A stretch of DNA of 64,000 nt from Bacteroidales bacterium (GTDB lineage Bacteria; Bacteroidota; Bacteroidia; Bacteroidales; ML635J-15), in assembly GCA_016937855.1 (NCBI GenBank), contig JAFGVU010000184.1:62001-126000 (forward strand). Reading direction: 5' to 3'. Shown piece after piece: positions 36,737-44,866 of the stretch. The notes beneath the pieces were generated by a model. The model was not told the origin of the DNA. It saw only the letters and a program-made list of their open reading frames with translations, and ran no database searches. Both the position numbers and the translations under genes were made by a program. Position 1 is the first letter of the stretch, and the number at the start of each line of letters is the position of its first letter.

Positions 36737-37046
36737 ACTTTTAGGAGATGCGCGGTTTAACTTCTACAGATTAAGATTTATTGTCATTATTTAGGTTTTT
36801 TCTTAAATAAGTTTATTGAGAGATAAACATTATGATTTTATTGTTATGCCACCCTGCAATATTTTATTGCCATAAAACCCAGCTAAATAATTACTTTTTC
36901 TTTTTATTGACGTTTACATTGCCTGATTTATTTTGTATCACGATTAGTAATTTTGTCGGCAATGTAAAGTCTGAATTCAGCTCGTTTTTTTACTCCGATA
37001 TTCTTATAGCACAAGTTCTCAAATTTCAATTAATCAAAAATGCATG
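36737..37046. other. non-coding stretch, no supported feature
   Basis: 310 bases between two convergent genes. An open frame of 72 codons runs through it on the plus strand, but it is rich in Phe, Leu and Cys without a pattern of conserved protein, so I leave it out. No hairpin of note. Confidence 0.4.
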
Positions 37047-37823
37047 TTAATCATCAAATAACAAGTGTTTTACCGTTTTTCCGCTACGAGCAATTAGTTT
37101 GAGGGCTTCTATTCCGATTTTTATATGATCTTCCACAAATTTTTCGGTTACTTTCTGGTCACTTGCATCGGTTTTTATTCCTGTCGAAATCATCGGCTGG
37201 TCACTTACTAATAGCAACGCACCCGAAGGGATACTATTTGCAAAACCTACACTAAAAATTGTTGCAGTTTCCATATCTATTGCCATTGCTCTGGTTTTAC
37301 GAAGATACTTTTTAAACCTTTCGTCGTATTCCCACACACGCTTGTTTGTTGTTAAAACAGTACCTGTCCAATAGTCACGCCCGTAATCTCTTATTGATGT
37401 TGAAACAGCGCGTTGAAGCATAAACGCCGGTAGTGCTGGCACTTCAGGAGGCAAGTAGTCATCACTCGTCCCTTCACTTCGTATGGCGGCTATTGGTAGA
37501 ATTAAGTCGCCAAGTTTATTCTTAGCTTTTAATCCGCCACATTTACCTAAAAATAATACAGCTTTAGGACTTATTGCGCTCAACAAATCAATTATTGTTG
37601 CAGCATTTGGACTTCCCATTCCAAAATTGATAATTGTTATATTGTCGGCTGTTGCACTCGTCATATTTTTATCCAATCCATCAACATTAACAGAATTAAA
37701 TTCTGCAAAAAGCTCGACATACAATTGAAAATTTGTAAGTAGAATATACTCTCCAAAGCTCTCAATACTTTTACCTGTATATCTAGGTAACCAATTGGTT
37801 ACGATCTCTTGTTTTGTTTTCAT
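37047..37823 (-). CDS. amn: AMP nucleosidase (short form)
   Basis: 258 residues. It resembles the catalytic domain of AMP nucleosidase, which splits AMP into adenine and ribose 5-phosphate: INFGMGSPNAATIIDLLSAI, VLFLGKCGGLK, RSEGTSDDYLPPEVPALP, TNKRVWEY and MAIDMETATIFSVGFAN with the purine-site MET. The E. coli enzyme is about 480 residues with an extra N-terminal domain that is absent here, as is normal for Bacteroidota. Regulation by ATP or phosphate seen in the long form need not apply. Role: adenine nucleotide balance. Confidence 0.92.
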   Translation of the reverse strand: MKTKQEIVTNWLPRYTGKSIESFGEYILLTNFQLYVELFAEFNSVNVDGLDKNMTSATADNITIINFGMGSPNAATIIDLLSAISPKAVLFLGKCGGLKAKNKLGDLILPIAAIRSEGTSDDYLPPEVPALPAFMLQRAVSTSIRDYGRDYWTGTVLTTNKRVWEYDERFKKYLRKTRAMAIDMETATIFSVGFANSIPSGALLLVSDQPMISTGIKTDASDQKVTEKFVEDHIKIGIEALKLIARSGKTVKHLLFDD

Positions 37824-37879
37824 AATTTAGAATGTTTTTGCAAAAATACAAAAAATGCCGACCAATTTTAATAGTAAGC

Positions 37880-37905
37880 AAAAAAAAAGGGCAGATCAAC
37901 TGCCC
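37880..37905 (-). terminator. terminator of the Hsp20 gene
   Basis: GGGCAG-ATCAA-CTGCCC (37889-37905) with an A-run at 37880-37888 that becomes a T-run on the minus strand. It lies 19 bases past the Hsp20 stop. Confidence 0.75.
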
Positions 37906-37924
37906 TAGTTCATGTTTTTATCAA

Positions 37925-38344
37925 TTATGAAATTTTAATTTGACGCGATAGTTTCGCTTCCTTATCCTTTGGGATAACAACTTTTAAAATTCCATTCTCG
38001 TAGTTTGCAGCAATTTTGTCTTTGTCAACATTATCAGGCAAACTGTAAGATTTTTTGAAGCTGCCGTAGCAGAATCCGCGATAATAAAATTTTTGTTCTT
38101 TTTTCTCTTCTTTTGCTTCTTTTTCACTCGAAATTTGAAGAACATTATCGTTTACCTCGATATTAAAATCCTTTTTCTCTAAGCCCGGAACAGCTGCTTC
38201 CACAACAAATTCCTTTTCAGTTTCATACACATTAAAGTCAGGTCTGGTAAACAATACTGAATTCTCGCTAATTTCTGCTGAATCGTTAAAGAATGCGTCG
38301 AAAATTGATGGCAAGTAGCCATTTGTGTTTCTTTTTACTAACAT
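37925..38344 (-). CDS. Hsp20/alpha-crystallin small heat-shock protein
   Basis: 139 residues, single alpha-crystallin domain (about 32-135): RPDFNVYETEKEFVVEAAVPGLEKKDFNIEV, NVLQISSEKE, FYYRGFCYGSFKKSYSLPDNV and the family motif ANYENGILKVVIPK. ATP-independent holdase that binds unfolding proteins. A C-terminal I-x-I-type anchor (RQIKIS) is present. It has an unusually perfect Shine-Dalgarno site (AGGAGG), nine bases before the ATG, in a phylum that mostly lacks them. Confidence 0.95.
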   Translation of the reverse strand: MLVKRNTNGYLPSIFDAFFNDSAEISENSVLFTRPDFNVYETEKEFVVEAAVPGLEKKDFNIEVNDNVLQISSEKEAKEEKKEQKFYYRGFCYGSFKKSYSLPDNVDKDKIAANYENGILKVVIPKDKEAKLSRQIKIS

Positions 38345-38352
38345 AGTTTTTT

Positions 38353-38360
38353 CCTCCTAT
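38353..38360 (-). promoter_or_regulatory. strong Shine-Dalgarno site of the Hsp20 gene
   Basis: On the minus strand TAGGAGGAAAAAACTATG places AGGAGG nine bases before the start. Most genes in this window have no such motif. Confidence 0.6.
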
Positions 38361-38600
38361 AATTTATTTGTTAATATTTATTGTTTTCGATTACACTTTT
38401 TCAAACTATGTACCATATCAAAAAAGTGATCATTTTGACTGAACTAGTAAACAAAATATGTCATATTGACACTTTAGCTGTAAATTTACATGTCATTTTG
38501 TCTATATTGATGAGTTTTTTTCCATTTTTCAAATTTTTAGTACCAAAAAGATGCTGAGTAAACATCAAATACTGTATTTTTACAATGAAAATTTGCAGAA

Positions 38601-40487
38601 ATGAGAGAATTAATTACCACCATACTAATTTTGGTTAGTATATCTGTATGTTCTATTGCTCAAACCTATCAACTACCAAACGGAGGTTTTGATGCTTGGG
38701 ACGGAAACGGATCAGATGACGAGCCAACTCACTGGAATGCATTTCCCAGTGCTGCTTGCGACTTATCAGGTCTTGCTGCCTTAGGTTGCGGAACAGCCAC
38801 ATCCACACGACACGAAAAGTCAACAGACATTCGTCCTGGATCTTTGGGAAGTTACAGTTGTCGATTATTTGCCACATCAGCCTTAGGTATAATTGCCAAT
38901 GGCACCATCACTACGGGGCAGATCAGAATTGGAAGCACTACAGCAGCCAGTCCGGAAAACTACAATATTACAAGAACTGCTAATTCGTCATTAAATCAAA
39001 GCCTAAACGCAAAACCTGACTCTATTGTTTTTTGGGCAAAATTTGTATGTCCCAGTTCAACACAAAAGGCAAGAATCAGTGCGATAATTCATGATAATTA
39101 TGACTATCGTGACCCTGAAGAAGGCGATGCAAATGCAACAAATCATGTTGTAGGTAAAGCAATTGAAAATTTCACTCGCGGAGACCAAACATGGCAAAGA
39201 CATTCAGTAGCATTTGATTATGATTACCCTTCTGCTAATCCACACTATATTTTACTAACTTTCACTTCAAATATGGTGCAAGGCGAAGGATCAACAAGCG
39301 ACCAATTATTTATCGATGATGTTGAGTTAGTTTATAATACAAATTTACTAAGCATTAAAGTTGACAACACATTAATTAATGGATTTAATTCAAATGTTTA
39401 TAGTTACAATATTCAATATCAATGTGGCGAAACTCCGGCAATTAGTGCTGTAGCAGAAAGTCTCAACGCAAGTGTATCAATAAATCAGCCCAACGAATTT
39501 GGAGTCTCTACAATTGAAGTAACTAACGGCGACCAATCGTCAGTATATACAATAAATATTAACTATTTTCATACAACAATTATCGAAGATGAAATCTGTC
39601 AGGGAGAATTATACAATTCATTTGGATTTAATCTTGGTCAGCAAAATACTGTAGGATTATTTAATCACTATTCGACTATTTATGAATCGGCAACATGCGA
39701 CAGCATCTACAATTTAATTCTTACTGTCCATCCAACTTATCAAAACGACACAAATTATATAATGATTTGTGAAACCGGCGAATACAATTTTTTTGGTCAA
39801 ATAATCACTGAGCCTGGAATATACGACACAACATTAATAACAACAAATGGTTGTGACAGCACTATGGTTCTAGATTTAAGTGTTGGTGAGTTTTACAGAT
39901 CATTCATCAATGAGTCGATATGCCATGGAGAGTATTATATCGAAAATGGCTTTAACATGGGTATATCAGGAAGTGACACCTTATATTATACTGCAATAAA
40001 TGGATGCGACAGTCTGGTTATTCTTAATTTAACAGTTAATCCAATACACTCGACAGAAATCTTTGATACTATTTCACAAGGCTCAGCATATACTAAAAAT
40101 GGGTTTGAGATTTTTACAACAAACATCCCCGGCGATTACATTTTTACAAATACATATTTTAATGTTTATGGATGTGATAGTACTGTAAATCTAAATCTCA
40201 CTATTACAGAAGTACCCGAAGACAGTACCAATAACAGCGGTACTGAATTTGGTTTTATGCTTTTCCCTAATCCTGCTTCAGATGAAATAATAGTAAAGGC
40301 AGAAAATTACATCGACTTTAGTCTTGGGTTTATTATTTATGATATTTTTGGCAAGATTTTAGAAAAAGGCAACATTAATACTACGGAAACCGCCCTAAAC
40401 ATTGCACATTTTGCCCCCGGAATATATTTTATCAAAATTTTTGACAGTAATGACAAATACAATTCTTTAAAGTTTATCAAATATTAG
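38601..40487 (+). CDS. type IX-secreted surface protein with PCMD-like and repeat domains
   Basis: 628 residues. Signal peptide to about SIAQ (residue 20). Residues 22-250 resemble the putative carbohydrate-binding PCMD domain (LPNGGFDAWDGNGSDDEPTHW, ENFTRGDQTWQRHSVAFDY, DQLFIDDVELVY). Three to four repeats of about 60 residues follow, each starting like ICHGEYYIENGFN and ending NGCDSLVILNLTVNP. The last 75 residues are a type IX sorting domain, type A: FMLFPNPASDEIIVKAENY, FIIYDIFGKILEKG, APGIYFIKI. It should cross the outer membrane by T9SS and stay surface-linked or be released. Adhesin or glycan-binding role inferred. Confidence 0.85.
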   Translation: MRELITTILILVSISVCSIAQTYQLPNGGFDAWDGNGSDDEPTHWNAFPSAACDLSGLAALGCGTATSTRHEKSTDIRPGSLGSYSCRLFATSALGIIANGTITTGQIRIGSTTAASPENYNITRTANSSLNQSLNAKPDSIVFWAKFVCPSSTQKARISAIIHDNYDYRDPEEGDANATNHVVGKAIENFTRGDQTWQRHSVAFDYDYPSANPHYILLTFTSNMVQGEGSTSDQLFIDDVELVYNTNLLSIKVDNTLINGFNSNVYSYNIQYQCGETPAISAVAESLNASVSINQPNEFGVSTIEVTNGDQSSVYTININYFHTTIIEDEICQGELYNSFGFNLGQQNTVGLFNHYSTIYESATCDSIYNLILTVHPTYQNDTNYIMICETGEYNFFGQIITEPGIYDTTLITTNGCDSTMVLDLSVGEFYRSFINESICHGEYYIENGFNMGISGSDTLYYTAINGCDSLVILNLTVNPIHSTEIFDTISQGSAYTKNGFEIFTTNIPGDYIFTNTYFNVYGCDSTVNLNLTITEVPEDSTNNSGTEFGFMLFPNPASDEIIVKAENYIDFSLGFIIYDIFGKILEKGNINTTETALNIAHFAPGIYFIKIFDSNDKYNSLKFIKY

Positions 40488-40675
40488 CATAAGAAACTAT
40501 AAAAACACAAACAACATAACCATAAAAACTAAGTTATTAACAATAGTTTGAAAAAAAAACAAAAACTTTTCTTGCAAGATATTTTTTTTTATTATTTTTA
40601 CAATCGTTATTCAGGAGGGAAGCCGAAAACTCAAAAAACAATTAGAGTAGGCAAAAATATTAAACTATTACAACT

Positions 40676-40894
40676 ATGACAGAAGGACAAAAACCCGTTC
40701 AAAAGAAAATGATGATGGCTTTAATTTGCTGGTTTGCAGGTTCATTAGGAATTCACAGAATGATGATGGGATATAGCAACTGGTGGTTACAGCTTATTAC
40801 TTTAGGCGGATGTGGTATCTGGACTCTTTATGATCTAATTATGATACTCACAGACAAAATGCCTATGGCTGATGGAAGACCATTAGAAAAGTAA
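40676..40894 (+). CDS. TM2 domain protein
   Basis: 72 residues, a single TM2 domain: two membrane helices joined by a short turn, with QKKMMMALICWFAGSLGIHRMMMGY, WWLQLITLGGCGIWTLYDLIMI. The conserved Gly-x-x-Gly-x-HR region and GGCGIWTL block are typical. TM2 domains are found in small membrane proteins of many bacteria and in eukaryotic Notch-related proteins; the bacterial function is unknown. Followed by a terminator and another TM2 gene, so it may be its own transcript. Confidence 0.9.
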   Translation: MTEGQKPVQKKMMMALICWFAGSLGIHRMMMGYSNWWLQLITLGGCGIWTLYDLIMILTDKMPMADGRPLEK

Positions 40895-40912
40895 TTTTAC
40901 ATTTTTCGAAAA

Positions 40913-40942
40913 GAAAGGGCTATTGTTTAGCCCTCTTTTTTT
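40913..40942 (+). terminator. terminator after TM2 gene
   Basis: AGGGCTA-TTGTT-TAGCCCT (40916-40934) followed by a T-run to 40942, starting 21 bases past the stop of the 72-residue TM2 gene. Confidence 0.75.
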
Positions 40943-40969
40943 CTTTAAAAACCACAAAAACAAAAACTT

Positions 40970-41365
40970 ATGGAAAACACAAAAAATTGTATTAAATGCG
41001 GTGCTCAAATCCCTGTTGATGCAATGATATGCCCTGTTTGCGGAGCTAATCAAGCAGAACAGCCACAAGTAGAGCAACAACAATTCACACAACAGGCTCA
41101 ACAACCGGTTTACAATCAACAACCAAACCCAATGCAAGATAATGGTGCAGTAAGCGATAAAGAAAAAACAACTGCGTTGATTCTTTGCATTTTACCTTAT
41201 GTTGTGCAAATCCACGGAATTCACAGATTTTATACAGGACACATAGGAATTGGAATAATTCAGCTTCTAACCTGGGGTGGTTGTGGTATCTGGACATTGA
41301 TTGACCTGATTCAAATAATTTCAGGTAATTTTAAAGATGCAGAAGGACGACCACTTAAAGGATAA
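40970..41365 (+). CDS. zinc-ribbon plus TM2 domain membrane protein
   Basis: 131 residues. An N-terminal zinc ribbon (CIKCGAQIPVDAMICPVCG, two CxxC pairs) is followed by a Gln/Pro-rich linker (about 27-60) and a C-terminal TM2 domain (ALILCILPYVVQIHGIHRFYTGH, IIQLLTWGGCGIWTLIDLI). The cytosolic zinc ribbon and the membrane pair suggest a small membrane-bound adaptor. It begins a unit with the DUF2752 gene, whose start lies inside its last 29 bases. Confidence 0.88.
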   Translation: MENTKNCIKCGAQIPVDAMICPVCGANQAEQPQVEQQQFTQQAQQPVYNQQPNPMQDNGAVSDKEKTTALILCILPYVVQIHGIHRFYTGHIGIGIIQLLTWGGCGIWTLIDLIQIISGNFKDAEGRPLKG

Positions 41366-41687
41366 TAACGGAAAAAGTACTTTTAAAAGAATAATATTTC
41401 CGTATTTAAAAAGAAACATTGTAATAACCGGCATTGTCGGTTATTATTTTATTGGATTAATTCTGTACATATTTGCAGAAATCGATATTTTGTTACCATG
41501 TATTTGGTACACATTGTTTAATGTCCGATGTCCAGGATGTGGACTTACTCGGGCTTTTATTCACTTACTTTCATTTGACTTTTCCGCAGCTTGGGATTCA
41601 AACCCACTCATTTTTATTGTTCTACCCGGGATGAGTTTTTATATCATAAAGGATTTTGTTAGATTTGTTAAGAGAAATAAGGAATGA
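41337..41687 (+). CDS. DUF2752 membrane protein
   Basis: 116 residues. The DUF2752 signature CPGCGLTRAFIHLLSFDFSAAWDSNPL is complete, with two membrane helices before (NIVITGIVGYYFIGLILYIF) and after (IFIVLPGMSFYIIKDFV). Function of the family is unknown; it often occurs next to TM2 genes. It overlaps the upstream TM2 gene by 29 bases and the next gene by four (ATGA), so it is one tightly packed unit. Confidence 0.86.
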   Translation: MQKDDHLKDNNGKSTFKRIIFPYLKRNIVITGIVGYYFIGLILYIFAEIDILLPCIWYTLFNVRCPGCGLTRAFIHLLSFDFSAAWDSNPLIFIVLPGMSFYIIKDFVRFVKRNKE

Positions 41688-42307
41688 CCAGTTTTCGAAA
41701 AATATTAGTTCTATTTTCTTTTCTTTTGGGTGTTTTATCTCTTTATTCTCAAATCAACTATTATCAAACACCCGAAGACGAAACGTACATTGCACGTCAA
41801 CACATTAAACGTCTTCATGATAGTTCTATTCTTCTTGTTAGACTTCATTCCAGAGAAAAGAGCATACAAGCATATAGAAATTCTGGAAAGGACAAATTTG
41901 CAGACAAAAAAGAGCTTGAGCAAAACGCATACAACCTAGCTATCGTCAAAGCATTTAGGGAGAATTTTAATTTTTGTGAAGTATACTTTTATTATTCCGA
42001 TAAAACTTCTGATAATATTGATGATAGATTTATGAGACTTGTTTTCTTAAATGATAGTCTTCAGGAAGATCAATCAATATTACCAAATTTTGGAATGTAC
42101 TATCATTATGTTGCAGAATTTAGAATTGTTAATTCAGAAACTATGATTCAGGGACTTGCAATAATGGACACCCAATTAAATCAGCTAAAAAAACCTTTTC
42201 CGTATTATGCAAAAAGCCCATTCTTTGCTACACACAAAAAGACGCCTTTTATTACAGTAAAAAGATTTAACAGAAAGCTTCATAGATATTATAAAAGAGT
42301 GAAATAG
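41684..42307 (+). CDS. secreted protein of unknown function
   Basis: 207 residues with a signal peptide (about 1-23, ending LYSQ). The mature part is charged and Tyr-rich (NYYQTPEDETYIARQHIKRLHDSSILLVRLHSREKSIQAYR, FREN FNFCEVYFYYSD split by one residue class only) and ends basic (RFNRKLHRYYKRVK). No domain is recognised. Last gene of the TM2-DUF2752 unit, coupled by ATGA overlap. Periplasmic location expected. Confidence 0.65.
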   Translation: MTSFRKILVLFSFLLGVLSLYSQINYYQTPEDETYIARQHIKRLHDSSILLVRLHSREKSIQAYRNSGKDKFADKKELEQNAYNLAIVKAFRENFNFCEVYFYYSDKTSDNIDDRFMRLVFLNDSLQEDQSILPNFGMYYHYVAEFRIVNSETMIQGLAIMDTQLNQLKKPFPYYAKSPFFATHKKTPFITVKRFNRKLHRYYKRVK

Positions 42308-42367
42308 GTCACTATTATTTCTTAAAAAACACTAAACTTTCACCACACATTTTTGTTATAAATTTAT

Positions 42368-42375
42368 TAAGTTTG
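42368..42375 (+). promoter_or_regulatory. possible mobA promoter -7 box
   Basis: TAAGTTTG fits TAnnTTTG, 16 bases before the TTG start. The 18-base block AATTTATTAAGTTTGTAA around it is identical to one upstream of the alpha-2-macroglobulin gene (54681-54698). Confidence 0.4.
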
Positions 42376-42390
42376 TAACAAATCATTTAT

Positions 42391-42984
42391 TTGAAACTTA
42401 CCGCAGCAATATTAACAGGTGGTGAATCTTCCCGTATGGGAGGAATTAACAAAGCATTTGCGAAAGTTGGAGACAATACTGTTTTCGATAGGCAATATGC
42501 GATTCTTTCAGCAATTTTCGAACAGATAATTATATGTGGAAAGAATACTGACTATGGAGTAAATTTACCGATTTTTCCTGATCAGGAGATTGGAAATGGT
42601 CCTGTGGCAGGTATTTACTCGGCGTTAACTAACAGCAACTCTGATTATGTGTTTATAACGTCTTGCGATTTGCCTTTTATAAATTCAATGCTAATTGTGG
42701 AAATGATAGAAATCGTCAGAGAAAACAATTACGATATTGTCATCCCAAAACATTTGGGAGGCATTGAGCCACTTTATGCTTTTTATTCAACCAGACTTTC
42801 AAATTTGTTCAAGAAGCAACTCGACGAAAAAGAATTTAGAATAAGAAAGAACTTCGAAAATTTGAATATTCATTATTTTGATGTAAATTTACGCTACAAT
42901 CCTGATGTGGTTTTTATGAATATTAACACATTGGAAGATTTGAATAAGGCAAACGACTATGAAAGAAAAAATTATGGAAGATAA
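42391..42984 (+). CDS. mobA: molybdenum cofactor guanylyltransferase-like protein
   Basis: 197 residues from a TTG start. MobA attaches GMP to molybdopterin, giving the bis-MGD cofactor. The nucleotidyltransferase motif is TAAILTGGESSRMGGINKAF; IFPDQEIGNGPVAGIYSAL and FITSCDLPFI follow. It lies directly upstream of a formate dehydrogenase gene set that needs this cofactor; the next gene starts inside its last 26 bases. This context supports MobA over other sugar nucleotidyltransferases. Confidence 0.92.
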   Translation: MKLTAAILTGGESSRMGGINKAFAKVGDNTVFDRQYAILSAIFEQIIICGKNTDYGVNLPIFPDQEIGNGPVAGIYSALTNSNSDYVFITSCDLPFINSMLIVEMIEIVRENNYDIVIPKHLGGIEPLYAFYSTRLSNLFKKQLDEKEFRIRKNFENLNIHYFDVNLRYNPDVVFMNINTLEDLNKANDYERKNYGR

Positions 42985-43441
42985 AATCAAGACAATTCTT
43001 AGCAGCTATAGGCCCAGTAAAGAAAATTTAATTAAGGTTTTACACGATATCCAGTCGGCAGAGCCAAAACAGTACATTTCGGAAGAGGCAATGAAGCTTT
43101 GCGCTGAATATTTTAAACTAACAATGGCTCAGGTTTATGGTGTTGTTACGTATTATTCAATGTTCACTACTAAGCCGCGTGGCGAAAATCATATTTGCCT
43201 TTGCAAATCGCCGGTGTGTACAAATCAGGGTGCACAGAAGAATATTGATTATTTATCAGACAATTACCAACTTCAAAATGGAAAAATTACTGATGACGGA
43301 CTTCTCAGCCTAGAAACAGTAGAATGTCTTGGCCGTTGTGGTAAAGCACCATCGGGAATGATAAACAATAATGTTTATACAGAAATTACACCTGAGAAAC
43401 TTGAAAAACTGATTTCGGAAATTAAAAATACTAAGAAATGA
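42959..43441 (+). CDS. formate dehydrogenase gamma subunit (NuoE-like 2Fe-2S)
   Basis: 160 residues; an internal ATG at 42974 may be the true start. It is a thioredoxin-like [2Fe-2S] protein of the NuoE/HydC type. The four cluster cysteines fall in CLCKSPVC (first pair region) and VECLGRCGKAPS. The N-terminal helical part (PSKENLIKVLHDIQ) matches NuoE. In NAD-linked formate dehydrogenases this subunit passes electrons between the catalytic subunit and the flavin subunit. Co-transcribed with mobA and fdhA. Confidence 0.9.
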   Translation: MKEKIMEDKIKTILSSYRPSKENLIKVLHDIQSAEPKQYISEEAMKLCAEYFKLTMAQVYGVVTYYSMFTTKPRGENHICLCKSPVCTNQGAQKNIDYLSDNYQLQNGKITDDGLLSLETVECLGRCGKAPSGMINNNVYTEITPEKLEKLISEIKNTKK

Positions 43442-44664
43442 TAGCAGAATTCCCCAAAATATCATTGGCACGATTTGGAAAGATTAATCCTGAAAGTATC
43501 GAAGATTTTTTTTCCTCCGGCGGATTTGAATCTGTAAAAAAAGCAGTTTCGATGAGTCAATCGGAATTACTTGAGTTAGTCGAAAAATCTGGCTTAAAAG
43601 GCCGTGGCGGAGCAGGTTTTCCAACAGGAATGAAGCAGAGATTTACAAGCTCATCATGCCAAACCTGCGAAAACAGATATGTTGTTTGCAATGCCGACGA
43701 GGGCGAACCAGGCACTTATAAGGACAGATTTATTATGGAATCTGATCCGTTTCTCCTTATCGAAGGAATGATTCTGGCTGCACTGGCAATAAATGCAAAT
43801 TATGCTTATGTGTATTTACGTGGTGAGTATTTCCGTTCTATCGAGCTAATCAAAAATGCAATAAAACAATCGTACGAAAAAGGATTTCTTGGACAAAACA
43901 TTTTGAATTCTGGCAAAAATCTGGAAATGGATATTTATCTGGGTGCCGGATCTTACTTATGTGGCGAAGAGCTTACTCTACTCGAATCTCTTGAAGGGAA
44001 ACGCGGTTATCCGCGCATTAAACCACCATTTCCGGCAGAAAAAGGACTTTGGGGATTTCCAACTTTGGTAAATAACGTAGAAACATTTTCGCATCTGCCA
44101 TGGATTATCAATAATGGATTCGAAGAATATGCTAAAATAGGAACTGCCGAATCAAAAGGCACAAAGGTTTTTTGTGTTAGTGGAAATGTAAACAAAACCG
44201 GAGTTTACGAAGTGCCGATGGGAATTACTTTACGTGAACTTGTTTTTGATCTCGCTGGTGGTATGAAAGATGGATTCGTTTTCAAAGGAGCTTTGTTAGG
44301 AGGTGCTGCCGGGACATTTGCAGATGAAACTATTCTTGACTTACCATTAGCATACGAAACTTTGAAAAAAGAAGGATTAACGCTTGGTTCGGGGGCTGTT
44401 ATTATTATTGATGATAAAACTGACTTAAAATCAATGATGACCTCTATCCTATCATTCTTTAAACACGAATCTTGCGGTAAATGTGTTCCGTGCAGGGTTG
44501 GTACAGCATTGCTCTATGATGAAATTAAAAAGCCGAACTTTTCTTCTAAAAATCTCGATTTTATGCTGACCGAAGCCGAGTATATGGCAAAAAACTCGTT
44601 ATGTCCACTAGGGCAAAGTCCAGTTTTGCCGATTAAGTCGTATGTGAAATATTTTAAGAAATAA
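43438..44664 (+). CDS. formate dehydrogenase beta subunit (NuoF-like, NADH/FMN)
   Basis: 408 residues, the NuoF/FdsB type without an extra N-terminal thioredoxin domain. GRGGAGFPTGMK binds FMN, CNADEGEPGTYKDR and AGSYLCGEE are family blocks, and the NADH site region follows. The [4Fe-4S] cluster is bound by SCGKCVPC and the cysteine in NSLCPLG near the end. It should reduce NAD with electrons from formate. The start overlaps the previous stop by ATGA. Confidence 0.93.
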   Translation: MIAEFPKISLARFGKINPESIEDFFSSGGFESVKKAVSMSQSELLELVEKSGLKGRGGAGFPTGMKQRFTSSSCQTCENRYVVCNADEGEPGTYKDRFIMESDPFLLIEGMILAALAINANYAYVYLRGEYFRSIELIKNAIKQSYEKGFLGQNILNSGKNLEMDIYLGAGSYLCGEELTLLESLEGKRGYPRIKPPFPAEKGLWGFPTLVNNVETFSHLPWIINNGFEEYAKIGTAESKGTKVFCVSGNVNKTGVYEVPMGITLRELVFDLAGGMKDGFVFKGALLGGAAGTFADETILDLPLAYETLKKEGLTLGSGAVIIIDDKTDLKSMMTSILSFFKHESCGKCVPCRVGTALLYDEIKKPNFSSKNLDFMLTEAEYMAKNSLCPLGQSPVLPIKSYVKYFKK

Positions 44665-44866
44665 CAAATGACAAAGAAAAAAAAGAAGATAATGAAATGA
44701 GAAAGTAGTAAGTAGAAAATAGTAAGTAGCAAAATTCGCAGAAGCAAACTGCTACCAACTACCTACTAATTACTACCTACTTTGTAAAATAAAACAGCTG
44801 ACACTAAAGCCCACGCTAATCCACCTTAGCCTCCGCCTTAGCCTTAGCCTTAAAAATTAAAATAAC
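44665..44866 (+). other. gap with simple repeats before fdhA
   Basis: Two odd sequences: an imperfect inverted repeat of GTAGTAAGTAG-like units (about 44702-44786), and four near-tandem CCTTAG hexamers at 44824-44853. No gene. It separates the beta and alpha subunit genes but should not stop transcription; no terminator is seen. Confidence 0.5.
44824..44853 (+). repeat. CCTTAG hexamer repeat
   Basis: CCTTAG at 44824, 44836 and 44842 and a CCTTAA at 44848. Ends 14 bases before the fdhA start. Confidence 0.55.

Noticed and set aside
36832-37050. 72-codon open frame on the plus strand
   Set aside because: Phe/Leu/Cys-rich with no conserved pattern, and it ends inside the AMP nucleosidase gene.
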